Positions 17,028 to 24,948 of a stretch of 41,344 nt of DNA are shown piece by piece (position 1 is the first letter of the stretch; every line of letters begins with the position of its first letter). The DNA comes from CAZQNF01 sp964403325 (lineage in GTDB: Bacteria > Patescibacteriota > Patescibacteriia > Magasanikbacterales > GWA2-37-8). The stretch spans positions 1 through 41,344 of the forward strand of contig CAYOFO010000006.1 in assembly GCA_964403325.1 (NCBI GenBank). The letters are read 5' to 3'. A model generated the notes under the pieces. The model saw only the letters and a program-made list of their open reading frames with translations, did not search any database and was not told the DNA's origin. The position numbers were made by a program, and so were the translations under genes.

Positions 17028-17486
17028 ATGCCAGCAGAAACAAAACCAAATTTTTTAGAACAAAAACTACCCATTATTTTTGGGTTTATCATTAAAGGTA
17101 ACCAAGTATTTATCTACACAGATAAGCCAATTCTAGACAATGCCATGGCCCTAGCTTCCCAAGCTGATGCCTTAGCAATAATAAAACGACACGAGCAAGC
17201 AGGACAAATGAGTGTGTCACAAGTACAAGAATTAAGCATGAAAGCCAGAATGTTACCCTTACCCGAAACTTTACCCAGCCGTTTCTCCTGTTTAAAAGAT
17301 GACAAAGGTAAGATTACCCTTCTCGGACCGTCTGTTTTTCCTTTTTCAAGGCAACGAACACATATAACTTTTTCTTCGGTAGCGGATCTAACTGTATACA
17401 TGCAATGGCTCTATGGCAAAGGTAATGAATATATGACGTATTCTGAATTTGATGAAATCCGCGAGGAATTTACGTTGTTTGCTTAA
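17028..17486 (+). CDS. Orphan protein (152 residues)
   Basis: Unrecognised. It starts with a polar N-terminus, then a strand-rich segment (KLPIIFGFIIKGNQVFIYTD), a helical middle (DNAMALASQADALAIIKRHE), and a mixed C-terminal half ending in an acidic helix. One cysteine, no signal peptide, no membrane segment. It stands alone: its promoter is divergent from recQ and a shared terminator hairpin follows 136 nt after the stop. The 200-nt gap after it holds nothing else I can identify. Confidence 0.65.
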   Translation: MPAETKPNFLEQKLPIIFGFIIKGNQVFIYTDKPILDNAMALASQADALAIIKRHEQAGQMSVSQVQELSMKARMLPLPETLPSRFSCLKDDKGKITLLGPSVFPFSRQRTHITFSSVADLTVYMQWLYGKGNEYMTYSEFDEIREEFTLFA

Positions 17487-17621
17487 ACATTTGAATAAAC
17501 GCCTGCTGGTATAAATTTAATACAATAAATGTACAAACAGCACAATCTATCAACAACCTTAAATAGCCCCTGTGCAGCATCCGACTGATTTTATGAAGAG
17601 GCCGATTATAAATTTTACAAT

Positions 17622-17663
17622 AAAAAAACCACAGACATAATATTTGACTGCGGTTTTTTTAAT
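17622..17663. terminator. Bidirectional terminator hairpin
   Basis: AAAAAACCACAG and CTGCGGTTTTTT pair across a ~15-nt loop, with A/T runs on both sides. The A-C mismatch is a G-U wobble on the minus strand, so it fits the flavodoxin-fold gene best, but it can also end the 152-residue gene on the plus strand. Confidence 0.75.
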
Positions 17664-17685
17664 TTCTAAAGAAAACCTTACTTGT

Positions 17686-18114
17686 TTAGGCGTTCATGTC
17701 GTAAAATGACACGGTCACATTGGCTTTACAAAAACCAAATATACCAGTAGTAAGGCGAGTTTTGATATTTTCTTGCATAGCGAGCGCATAACCCATAGGT
17801 GTACCATGCGTCATATGCATAGTAAACTCCCGACCATTGAGGAGGCCTTCCGGCATACCACTCTCGTTATACTTATAAGCAAAACCATACGTCAATACCG
17901 ATTGTGCCCATTTATCAAATTCGTAACCAGCGCCCCACCAGTATACCGGGGTCACAAATACGAGTTTTTCGTCACTCGCAATAATCGTTCGCCATTCCTC
18001 AGCTGTTTTATCGCTCACATGAACAACAGCATGAGCTTTATCCGCATTAAGTTTTTCGATAATCTCCAAACCTTTTTTACTCGCAATTTCTTTGGGGTGA
18101 AAATTAACAATCAT
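17686..18114 (-). CDS. Flavodoxin-fold NAD(P)H dehydrogenase (quinone)-like protein
   Basis: 142 residues from the ATG at 18114. The open frame extends to 18207 but that part covers the promoter and begins with a non-family sequence; MIVNFHP matches the usual 'strand then HP' N-terminus of Flavodoxin_2 proteins. Conserved: FVTPVYWWGAG near residues 57-67, DKWAQSVLTYGFAY after it, and a glycine-rich MTHGTPMGY stretch that contacts FMN. These enzymes reduce quinones or other electrophiles with NAD(P)H. At 142 residues it is shorter than the ~190 of typical members, lacking part of the C-terminal region, so it is a compact version. Single gene with its own promoter and terminator. Confidence 0.82.
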   Translation of the reverse strand: MIVNFHPKEIASKKGLEIIEKLNADKAHAVVHVSDKTAEEWRTIIASDEKLVFVTPVYWWGAGYEFDKWAQSVLTYGFAYKYNESGMPEGLLNGREFTMHMTHGTPMGYALAMQENIKTRLTTGIFGFCKANVTVSFYDMNA

Positions 18115-18142
18115 ATGTATCTTCAAAATAAATAATAGAGCT

Positions 18143-18171
18143 ACTATAAAGCAAAAACCAACCTTTGTAAA
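18143..18171 (-). promoter_or_regulatory. Promoter of the flavodoxin-fold gene
   Basis: Minus-strand TTTACA (18166-18171) and TATAGT (18143-18148), each 5 of 6 to consensus, 17 nt apart. The position supports the ATG at 18114 as the start, about 22 nt after the predicted transcription start. Confidence 0.7.
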
Positions 18172-18400
18172 GTAGTTTTGTAAAAACTCGCGATCCTTTA
18201 TGACCAACTCTTATTTTTCTCGTCAAAATTGCTGATTCGACGCCCAAGTTAGACAAAAGCCGAATTTAAATTAATTAATTTTTTAAAGAGATCGTAACTT
18301 CTTATACATTCTTATATCGTAAAAACAATGGGTAACAGCGCTCCAAACAACAGCGCGAAAGAAAATAATGCTTGCCTTGACTCCTTATATTTTACACAAT

Positions 18401-18433
18401 AAAAAATCCCCAGAAGCAAAGCATCTGGGGATT
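18401..18433 (-). terminator. Terminator of the VOC-DoxX unit
   Basis: CCCCAGAAGC and GCATCTGGGG pair around a short AAA loop with one mismatch, and the minus-strand stem runs into ATTTTTT. It lies 35 nt after the DoxX stop codon. Confidence 0.85.
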
Positions 18434-18467
18434 TGACGATTATTATGTTTACAGACCGGAAAATTTA

Positions 18468-18854
18468 TTATTTTCTCACAAAAAGCGCTTTGTATTTATC
18501 CCAGTACACATACCCCAGATAAACCGTAGGGACTGTTACTACCACCCCGCTAATCATATAAAGTGGAGCAATGTGGGCATTGACCACCAAAATACCAATG
18601 CAGATGGGTGCTAAGAACAACAGGGCAAGGGCTGGTAAAAAACCAGTCACCAGCATAGCGCCAGCTACTATCTCAGTAATCTTAATCATTTGAAAAATTC
18701 CCGAGCGCCACAAGGCTTGGGACACGGCCACCATTGGTTCAGGAACTCCCTGCATACTCTGCCCAGCCAAGAGCCCGCTCACACCACTAAAAACAAACAT
18801 CAGTCCAAGTAAAGTTCGAACCGTTATAACGAGTCCACGATGACGTACATTCAT
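18468..18854 (-). CDS. DoxX family membrane protein
   Basis: 128 residues, about four membrane helices (near 9-29, 52-72, 74-92 and 97-115). The first helix with VRTLLGLMFVFSGVSGL and the central EIVAGAMLVTG fit the DoxX/DoxD-like pattern, in which the glutamate lies in the second helix. DoxX proteins are small inner-membrane proteins linked to thiol or redox stress in some bacteria; the function here is not known. It follows the VOC gene after 36 nt in the same direction and is closed by a clear terminator, so the two form a two-gene unit. Confidence 0.8.
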   Translation of the reverse strand: MNVRHRGLVITVRTLLGLMFVFSGVSGLLAGQSMQGVPEPMVAVSQALWRSGIFQMIKITEIVAGAMLVTGFLPALALLFLAPICIGILVVNAHIAPLYMISGVVVTVPTVYLGYVYWDKYKALFVRK

Positions 18855-18890
18855 AGTTTTTTATAAAAAATAAATAAAAAAGATAAAAAA

Positions 18891-19322
18891 TTATTGTTTA
18901 GGATAATCATAATTTACCATCCACTGTAAACCAAACTGATCCGTCAAGATACCAAAATAAGCACCCCAAAAAGTATCCTGGAGAGGCATGACAACAGTGC
19001 CGCCGGCTACCAGTCCGGTAAAAAACATATCGGCTTCTTCTTTGCTTTCTGCGTGCAAAGACAGAGAAAAATTATTGCCCATAGTGAGCTTTTGCCCCAT
19101 CGAAGCCAACGTATCAGTTCCCATCAATACACCGCCATTTTTACCTAACAGCAAGGCAATGTGCATTATTTTTTCTTGTTCATCAGAGGAGAGTTGGCTG
19201 GCTTGAGGTGTATCTTTAAAACGCTGCAACATCGTAAACTCGCCACCCAGTACTGATTTGTAAAATACAAAGGCTGTTTCAGTAGTGCCGGGAAAATTAA
19301 GATATGGGTTCATCATGAACAT
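18891..19322 (-). CDS. VOC/PhnB-like glyoxalase-fold protein
   Basis: 143 residues. NPYLNFPGTTETAFVFYKSVLGGEF is the hallmark N-terminus of PhnB-like members of the vicinal-oxygen-chelate fold, followed by the ALLLGKNGGVLMGTD strand pair and the C-terminal half with WGAYFGILTDQFGLQWMVNY. Such proteins are often called 3-demethylubiquinone methyltransferase-like, but their substrates are largely unknown and metal ligands are not all conserved. There are three in-frame ATG codons (19322, 19316, 19313); the first is used here, but none has T at -1, which is unusual for this window. Upstream of the DoxX gene in one unit. Confidence 0.85.
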   Translation of the reverse strand: MFMMNPYLNFPGTTETAFVFYKSVLGGEFTMLQRFKDTPQASQLSSDEQEKIMHIALLLGKNGGVLMGTDTLASMGQKLTMGNNFSLSLHAESKEEADMFFTGLVAGGTVVMPLQDTFWGAYFGILTDQFGLQWMVNYDYPKQ

Positions 19323-19351
19323 GCTACTATGCTAAGGTTAAATGAAAAAAA

Positions 19352-19380
19352 ACTATATCACTTAGTTTAATTGATCTCGA
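19352..19380 (-). promoter_or_regulatory. Possible promoter of the VOC-DoxX unit
   Basis: Minus-strand TCGAGA (19375-19380, 4 of 6) and TATAGT (19352-19357, 5 of 6) 17 nt apart, partly inside the 3' end of the CDF gene. Confidence 0.45.
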
Positions 19381-20374
19381 TGTCAATATGACGCACAAAC
19401 GGTACTTGTTGTTTAATTCGTTTTTCAATTTCATTAATTTTCGTGCCGATGAGACGGGGTACCCGATCGCTGAGCTCGGTACAAAACCGGATAAACTGAC
19501 CATAATCTTCACGTAATTTCTCATAATCTTCACGCAACTCACCATATTTATTAATTTCTTTGAGTAATTCTGTGCCATTAAATTCAACCTCACATTTCAC
19601 ACGATAAATATTAATATCAAGTACCGTGGATTTAAAATCGATGATCTTTTCAATGGATGGCTCGGCATTGAGGATGTCGAGCACTTGCTCTTCGAGTTCA
19701 CTCGGCATGGCTTTATCCATTAAAAATTCACGGTTTTTTATGATCAAGAGCACTGCCACACAGACTAATAAAAACCCAATGAAAAGTGAACCTGCCGCAT
19801 CCCATGCCGAATTATGAGTAAGATTTGTCAACGCCATACTGGCTACTACCACCAGAGAACCCAGGACCGCCACTCCGTCTTCGTATAACACCGCGAGCGT
19901 TGTGGGGTCACCGGAGCGAATAATTCTTAACAACCGTGTTTCGGTACTATGTGCTCGTAATTCTCTGAGCGCAAAAAATAAGGTGGTAGACTCGATAACC
20001 AACGAAACTGCCAGTATAAGATAAGCAATTGGATTAGCTAGAGCCGGTTGGTGATGAAACAAAGCCGTAAATCCATGATACAACGTAATGCCAGCACCTA
20101 AAAAGAAAATTCCACAGGCACTGATCAGTGCCCAAAAAAAGCGTTCTTGACCAAAGCCATAATGATAGTTTTTGTCGGCTTTGCGCTGAGAACGCTTAAT
20201 ACCGATCATGAGCAAAGCCTGATTGCCGGTATCCGCCGCCGTATGGACAGCTTCGGAAAACATAGCCGAGGAACCGGTCAGAAAAAAACCAATACATTTA
20301 ATAATAACGATAAAAATATTTCCCGACAGAGCCGCCGCAACGGCTCGAGTACCAGTTGGTTGCGCAGAAGACAT
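19367..20374 (-). CDS. Cation diffusion facilitator (SLC30A9-like)
   Basis: 335 residues from the ATG at 20374; the longer open frame up to 20449 overlaps the zinc-ribbon gene and is not family-like. Six membrane helices are followed by a cytoplasmic domain. The first metal site is in helix 2, SEAVHTAADTGNQ (His44, Asp48), paired with the aspartate of WDAAGS in helix 5; this HxxxD form is typical of the ZnT9/SLC30A9-like branch, which exchanges Zn2+ or related ions for protons. In the cytoplasmic domain a 7-residue tandem repeat (LREDYEK, LREDYGQ) lengthens a helix, encoded by a 21-bp DNA duplication. It follows the zinc-ribbon gene after 17 nt. Confidence 0.9.
   Translation of the reverse strand: MSSAQPTGTRAVAAALSGNIFIVIIKCIGFFLTGSSAMFSEAVHTAADTGNQALLMIGIKRSQRKADKNYHYGFGQERFFWALISACGIFFLGAGITLYHGFTALFHHQPALANPIAYLILAVSLVIESTTLFFALRELRAHSTETRLLRIIRSGDPTTLAVLYEDGVAVLGSLVVVASMALTNLTHNSAWDAAGSLFIGFLLVCVAVLLIIKNREFLMDKAMPSELEEQVLDILNAEPSIEKIIDFKSTVLDINIYRVKCEVEFNGTELLKEINKYGELREDYEKLREDYGQFIRFCTELSDRVPRLIGTKINEIEKRIKQQVPFVRHIDIEIN
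19501..19542. repeat. 21-bp tandem duplication inside the CDF gene
   Basis: Two copies, 19501-19521 and 19522-19542, both starting CATAATCTTCACG (read from base 19501 or 19523) and diverging in their second half. They encode two heptads, LREDYEK and LREDYGQ, in the cytoplasmic domain. Confidence 0.6.
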
Positions 20375-20391
20375 GATGTTGAAGTAAAAGA

Positions 20392-20634
20392 TTATTTTTT
20401 CCACCGCGGCGCAAAACGGATGCACCAAGCATAGAACCGTGCGAGCCACTTATTCATTCCACCGTTTATCATGGCAGTATAACAAATCTTTTGAAATTCC
20501 TTTACATCAGTTCCTGAATAACATAATTTTCCATCTTTAAAACACAGGCTGCAATATTTTTCTGAGGTTCTTTTTCCCACATCTTTACGAAAAGGCATAA
20601 GACAACTCTCGCAATTGTGACAGCTTTGAGGCAT
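20392..20634 (-). CDS. Small putative zinc-ribbon protein
   Basis: 80 residues of the putative zinc-ribbon family (Zn_ribbon_2-like): Cys5, Cys8, Cys11, then Cys28 and Cys31 (YCSLC) and Cys38 form the metal site, followed by VKEFQKICYTAM and the characteristic MNKWLARFYAW segment. The function of the family is unknown. It is the first gene of a two-gene unit with the cation diffusion facilitator (17-nt gap), which suggests a role in metal sensing, storage or transporter regulation, though this is only inference. It has its own promoter at 20665-20693. Confidence 0.82.
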   Translation of the reverse strand: MPQSCHNCESCLMPFRKDVGKRTSEKYCSLCFKDGKLCYSGTDVKEFQKICYTAMINGGMNKWLARFYAWCIRFAPRWKK

Positions 20635-20664
20635 AGTAAAATGAGTGTTAAGATTGAGATTTTA

Positions 20665-20693
20665 AACATAACATGCTGTACAAAATTTTTCAA
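20665..20693 (-). promoter_or_regulatory. Promoter of the zinc-ribbon/CDF unit
   Basis: Minus-strand TTGAAA (20688-20693) and TATGTT (20665-20670), 17 nt apart, divergent from the plus-strand promoter at 20719. Confidence 0.6.
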
Positions 20694-20718
20694 CACTCCA
20701 ATTTATTGAGCGTAGCGA

Positions 20719-20747
20719 TTGACAAAAAGCATCAAATAAGGTATAAT
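20719..20747 (+). promoter_or_regulatory. Perfect consensus sigma70 promoter
   Basis: TTGACA (20719-20724) and TATAAT (20742-20747) exactly 17 nt apart, with AGG before the -10 box. Transcription should begin near 20754, giving a leader of about 32 nt before the ATG at 20786. It rules out the longer reading frame that begins inside the -10 box. Confidence 0.9.
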
Positions 20748-20785
20748 TGCACGTTAGTTCAAAAATATATTATTTTTTTCATTTT

Positions 20786-22309
20786 ATGAAAACTATTCAG
20801 CAAAAAATATTTAGCTTTGCCTTTAGTATAGCCATTTTTTTGGTCTTTACTCTACCCTTGCAGGCTGCACAACCCATCAATATAACCCTCAATCAAAATG
20901 GAGGCGACACCGTACAAATAGTGGTTTCCGGTGAAGCAGGTGCTGAGGGACGACTTTACTATTATACCAACGATTCTACGATTCCCGTTCCATCTTTAAA
21001 CTATACCACCGACGGTAACGGCCGTTTTTATGCGACTATTAGCAGTGGAATGTACGGCATTCCTTCTGGGGCAAGGACCTATTTTACCCTCAAAGGACAA
21101 CAATCTTCGATAATCAGCTGGCCGCTCTATACCAGCACCCTCTCCCTCAATCAAAATAGCGTCCAAATGAATGCCGGACAAGCCACCGCCCTTACCACCT
21201 CAGTCCCAGTAAAAATTTTTTCCAATAGCAACCCGTCGGTTATCCAAGCCACAGCTTCCAACCAGCAAATCACACTCAACGCAAATAGCGTTGGTTCAAG
21301 CACACTTAACGTCTGCGCCGACCGTGCTGGTTGTCAGAGTATCTATGTTACTGTCTCAGGAGCCAATAGTACCACCAATAGTCTTTTTGTGAGCCAAAAT
21401 AACCTCACCCTATCTTCCGGACAGACGACCACCATCAACATATACGGTGGTTCAAACAGCAACTATTTTATCTCCAGCAATTCTAATCCGACGAGTGTCT
21501 CAGCGAGCCTGAATGTCAATACACTCACTGTCACTGGTGGTATGAACTCTGGATCATCCGTAATAAATGTTTGCAACAATAGCAGTTATTGCACCAATAT
21601 TTATATTAGTAACGTCACCGGTGTATCAAACAACGGCATATATTTAAGTCAAAACAACATTACTTTAAATGTTGGACAATCAACCAACGTGGTGGCATCA
21701 GGCGCTGTCACGAATAATTATTACGTGGCCAGCAACTCCAACCCACTCATTGCTTCAGCCACCGCCAACGGCAACATAATCAATGTCTTGGCTGGTAGTG
21801 TGGGCGGCTCCGCCGTAGTTCGTATTTGTTCTTACGGCAATAACTCTTGTGCTGACTTATTTATTACCAACAATTACTCCTTCAACACCAATTCCAACAC
21901 TTTTCTTTTTGCCGATCAAAACATTAATCTAGAAAATAATCAAACCAAAACCTTCATCTTAACTGCTAATTCCAGCAATAGTTCTTATTTTCTCTCTACC
22001 AATTCTAATCCTAATGTAGTTTATGCTACCATCCAAAACAATACCATTAGCTTAAGAGCAACCGCCGTTGGTATGAGCACCGTTACAATTTGCTCCAATA
22101 CAGCTTACATGAACACTAACTGCGGTACGCTCTATATCATAGTGACATCTTACTCTACCAATACTTCTTTCCCGACACGAACCACTTCTAATAATCTCAT
22201 CCCACCCATTCCTCAAACCAGTGTTGGTAGCAACGGATTTTCCACTGCTCGCACTCCGAGTTTTATTCCGGCAAGCCCGACTCCCCGCTATCGGTTTGAT
22301 CTTAAATAA
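20786..22309 (+). CDS. Secreted protein with four Cys-paired beta repeats
   Basis: 507 residues. A signal peptide ends near residue 27 (PLQA-AQP). After an N-terminal beta domain (30-115) come four ~75-residue repeats at about 119-190, 200-275, 285-361 and 373-453, sharing SQNNxTLxxGQ, SNSNP and a C-terminal strand with a close cysteine pair (Cys177/183, 263/269, 348/355, 436/446). The repeats are Ser/Thr/Asn-rich and look like Ig/BIG-type beta sandwiches, each probably with one disulfide. From memory, near-identical repeats are common in candidate-phyla surface proteins. A Pro/Ser-rich tail follows; no sortase motif or membrane anchor is seen. The consensus promoter implies high expression. 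The likely role is a surface layer, adhesin or pilus-linked protein. Confidence 0.88.
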   Translation: MKTIQQKIFSFAFSIAIFLVFTLPLQAAQPINITLNQNGGDTVQIVVSGEAGAEGRLYYYTNDSTIPVPSLNYTTDGNGRFYATISSGMYGIPSGARTYFTLKGQQSSIISWPLYTSTLSLNQNSVQMNAGQATALTTSVPVKIFSNSNPSVIQATASNQQITLNANSVGSSTLNVCADRAGCQSIYVTVSGANSTTNSLFVSQNNLTLSSGQTTTINIYGGSNSNYFISSNSNPTSVSASLNVNTLTVTGGMNSGSSVINVCNNSSYCTNIYISNVTGVSNNGIYLSQNNITLNVGQSTNVVASGAVTNNYYVASNSNPLIASATANGNIINVLAGSVGGSAVVRICSYGNNSCADLFITNNYSFNTNSNTFLFADQNINLENNQTKTFILTANSSNSSYFLSTNSNPNVVYATIQNNTISLRATAVGMSTVTICSNTAYMNTNCGTLYIIVTSYSTNTSFPTRTTSNNLIPPIPQTSVGSNGFSTARTPSFIPASPTPRYRFDLK

Positions 22310-22348
22310 TACAAACAACCTCAGGGCAGTTTTCCTTCTTAAAAATCA

Positions 22349-22378
22349 AAAACAACGCCACTCAGCGTTGTTTTTTTA
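22349..22378. terminator. Bidirectional terminator between repeat protein and S9 peptidase
   Basis: AACAACGC (22351-22358) and GCGTTGTT (22365-22372) pair around CACTCA, with T7 on the plus strand and TTTTTGATTTTT on the minus strand. It serves both convergent genes. Confidence 0.88.
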
Positions 22379-22409
22379 TGTCACAATATAAAATATGCCC
22401 CGACTGCTT

Positions 22410-24770
22410 TTAGTTCATACCCAACATTTGCGTTAAAAAACTTAATCGCCAACTAGCCTCTTGTGCGTCGGAGCTAGCGCTATGTCCGGCTTGCTGGTTA
22501 ACAGACAATAAAATAGGGTTTTCCATTTTTCCTCCCTTACCTTCCGCAATTCTTTGGCGTTGTGCAGCTTGCAAATCGGCTACAAACGGCAAAGTATGAA
22601 TAGCAATGGGTACATTTTTATCGTTCAATCCAGCCGTAACATACATAGCCGGATACACAGTGTTTGGCTTAATAGTGTGCAGTGGGGAATATTGGTTGAG
22701 CACAGGTAACATAGTTTTATCTTCGGGTGAACCATACTCAGCCACCCATTCTGCCCCGCGCCCCCATTGGTGATACTGCAGCATATTCAATACCCCTCTA
22801 TCTATTATCGCAGCAGCAAATAAATCGGGTCGCTGCATACTGCATACTGCAGCCAATAAACCACCGTTTGAAGTTCCCTGAATGGCCAACCGACTTGAGG
22901 TTGTATATTTATGCAGAATTAACCATTCAACTACACTAATTACATCGTCAAAAGATTTTTGCTTATTGACCCCCATCGCAGCCCGGTGCCAACCTTCCCC
23001 TTTTTCTGCTCCACCGCGCACCAAAGGGACAGCTACCACACCCCCTCGCTTCATAAATAAAATTTTCTCGGTACTAAAAACCTGTTTCATCGGTGTTCCA
23101 AAACCGCCATAAACTTCCACCAAAACCGGATTATTCCCATCCAGTTTCATGTTTTTTTGGTGTGTGAGCAACACAGGAATCTCCTCGGCCTTATCTTTAC
23201 TGCGACAAAATTTTATTTCAGTAGTCAATTCATCTGGATCAAATTCTACTTTGGGGATAAAAACAGGCTGACTCTCATAAGTCGTTAAATTCAGATCATA
23301 AATGGAAAGTGGCTGCTTAAAACTGGTAAAATAATAGAGCGTACTTTGGTCATCTGGTCCACCACTAAAATCACCTACCGAACCCACACCCGGCAACTTT
23401 ACCTCCGAACACAGTATTTTCCCATTGGGGCCAAAGATTTTCACCACCGAATGACCATTCACCAAATAACTGGCAATAAAAACTCCACGCACCATAACAA
23501 TTTTATCCAATTTTTTTTCTGCATCTTCCGGAATTATCACCTCATACTGCACCGGCTTCCCCGGCTGTTGGGCTTTGAGGTCAACCGCGATTAATTGACT
23601 GAGCGGAGCATTAAGATCGCTTTTAAAATACATCACCGAATCCTTACTCCCCACAAACTCATACACATTATTAAAATTTTCCACCAAATCAACGGTGGTG
23701 GCATTCGGCGCTGCTCGGTCTAGAAAACGAATACGGACTTGTTTCAAGCCAGCGGAAATAAGAAGTAATAGGTACTTCCCATCGTTAGTAACTACGGGCT
23801 TAAACTTCCAAGTCTCTCTTTTTTCACCTTTTTCTTCATGAATCAGAGTATCTTGAGATTGATCTTGTCCCAAGGTATGAAAATAAACCTGAGGATGCAA
23901 ATATAAGCGTTGATCTGAGGACGTAGCTTGAGGAAAACGACAATAGTACAAACCGCTGCCATCCGGAACCCACACCGGAGAATTCCCCATTAAGCCTTTA
24001 AGCTCATCACCATCCTTGGTAGAAGCCACATCGCGCACCCACCACTTTTCATCTTCAGACCCATTAATTTTGATACCATAGGCTACCTTATCTCCCTGGA
24101 ACGATGGACGATAATCCGCTAAAGTTACTTTTGGTAATTGGCCCTCCCCAGAAACCGCTGCTCTTAAATCCAAATTTAAATGAGCGGGATCTAGCACGAG
24201 CTTGCGCTGCCCTACCCTACCCGCTTCATCAAAAACTTGAAATAACCGAAAATGTTTTTTACCACCGGCCTCACTTGGCCAAGCACTCCCCGCATCACTC
24301 AGGACATAGCGCTTCCCGCCCACCTGCATCGGCCACAACAACCGTTCATAAGATAAATATTTTTGTAGATCTGCTTGTATTTGCAAAAAATTACTCCGCA
24401 CCTCATCTGAAAACAAACCAGAAAAATTTCTACCTTCCGCTTTTGACCTAGACAAAAAATCTGCCGCCAACTCATTTTGACGAGCAATAAAAGCATCCCT
24501 TACCTTTTCATTGGTTGCGAGTGTACCATGCCGATAAGCTACCTCCTCTTTATTTGCGCCCACACCCAAAGAATCCACTACGGTCGGTACTAGCGGGTAG
24601 TTCTTTACAAGATCATTTATTCGCACCATTTGCTCAGCGTAGGCTATCCGTGATTGCTCACTCCATGACGGTCGAAATAATACATCCCGCACCGGCTTCG
24701 CTTCACTTAATGCCAGCAAAGTTCCTGCACACACCGTCATTTCAAGCCTTCTTGATCTTAATTTATCCAT
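22410..24770 (-). CDS. Prolyl oligopeptidase family serine peptidase (S9)
   Basis: 786 residues from the ATG at 24770, which has an AGGA Shine-Dalgarno sequence; a TTG four codons upstream is less likely. The N-terminal part (~residues 70-500) is the seven-bladed beta-propeller; the C-terminal alpha/beta-hydrolase domain has the serine in GTSNGG (about Ser634), the aspartate in GLNDKNVP (about Asp717; this form resembles oligopeptidase B) and the histidine in AGHS (about His763). VEVYGGFG and VPLVRGG shape the oxyanion site. These enzymes cleave short peptides after Pro or basic residues, likely for amino-acid scavenging. Somewhat longer than the usual ~700 residues. A short hydrophobic stretch after Arg-rich residues 1-12 could be a weak signal, but I would not call secretion. 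Confidence 0.9.
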   Translation of the reverse strand: MDKLRSRRLEMTVCAGTLLALSEAKPVRDVLFRPSWSEQSRIAYAEQMVRINDLVKNYPLVPTVVDSLGVGANKEEVAYRHGTLATNEKVRDAFIARQNELAADFLSRSKAEGRNFSGLFSDEVRSNFLQIQADLQKYLSYERLLWPMQVGGKRYVLSDAGSAWPSEAGGKKHFRLFQVFDEAGRVGQRKLVLDPAHLNLDLRAAVSGEGQLPKVTLADYRPSFQGDKVAYGIKINGSEDEKWWVRDVASTKDGDELKGLMGNSPVWVPDGSGLYYCRFPQATSSDQRLYLHPQVYFHTLGQDQSQDTLIHEEKGEKRETWKFKPVVTNDGKYLLLLISAGLKQVRIRFLDRAAPNATTVDLVENFNNVYEFVGSKDSVMYFKSDLNAPLSQLIAVDLKAQQPGKPVQYEVIIPEDAEKKLDKIVMVRGVFIASYLVNGHSVVKIFGPNGKILCSEVKLPGVGSVGDFSGGPDDQSTLYYFTSFKQPLSIYDLNLTTYESQPVFIPKVEFDPDELTTEIKFCRSKDKAEEIPVLLTHQKNMKLDGNNPVLVEVYGGFGTPMKQVFSTEKILFMKRGGVVAVPLVRGGAEKGEGWHRAAMGVNKQKSFDDVISVVEWLILHKYTTSSRLAIQGTSNGGLLAAVCSMQRPDLFAAAIIDRGVLNMLQYHQWGRGAEWVAEYGSPEDKTMLPVLNQYSPLHTIKPNTVYPAMYVTAGLNDKNVPIAIHTLPFVADLQAAQRQRIAEGKGGKMENPILLSVNQQAGHSASSDAQEASWRLSFLTQMLGMN

Positions 24771-24819
24771 ATATCCTGACAAAGTAGAGAGATGTACAAC
24801 TTTTATACTTCAAAGACAT

Positions 24820-24848
24820 AGCATAGCCGACAATGTAAATTGTGTCAA
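24820..24848 (-). promoter_or_regulatory. Promoter of the S9 peptidase gene
   Basis: Minus-strand TTGACA (24843-24848) and TATGCT (24820-24825), 17 nt apart. Its -35 box is the left arm of the inverted repeat at 24838-24865. Confidence 0.7.
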
Positions 24849-24865
24849 TATAAATTGACACAATT
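24838..24865. promoter_or_regulatory. Perfect inverted repeat between divergent promoters
   Basis: AATTGTGTCAA (24838-24848) and TTGACACAATT (24855-24865), an 11-bp perfect dyad with a 6-nt centre TATAAA. It overlaps the -35 box of the minus promoter and ends 8 nt before the -35 box of the plus promoter, the position of an operator controlling both genes. Confidence 0.65.
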
Positions 24866-24873
24866 ACAAAACA

Positions 24874-24902
24874 TTGACGGATCCTTATTTTTTAGGTAAA
24901 AA
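24874..24902 (+). promoter_or_regulatory. Promoter of the 888-residue orphan gene
   Basis: TTGACG (24874-24879) and TAAAAA (24897-24902), 17 nt apart, with AGG before the -10 box; about 40 nt of leader. Confidence 0.55.
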
Positions 24903-24948
24903 AAGGGTATGACTCATTTTAAAATTAAAATCACCTTTAAATACTGCT

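Larger units (their letters stand above)
18115..18467. other. Intergenic stretch without a gene
   Basis: 353 nt between the flavodoxin-fold gene and doxX-like gene. It holds the promoter at 18143-18171 and the terminator at 18401-18433; the AT-rich rest (18210-18400) shows no ORF, tRNA or repeat that I can support. Confidence 0.6.

Noticed and set aside
20375..20449. Upstream extension of the CDF protein
   Set aside because: It overlaps the zinc-ribbon gene and is not part of the family.
24771..24782. TTG start for the S9 peptidase
   Set aside because: The ATG at 24770 has AGGA at the right distance and T at -1.
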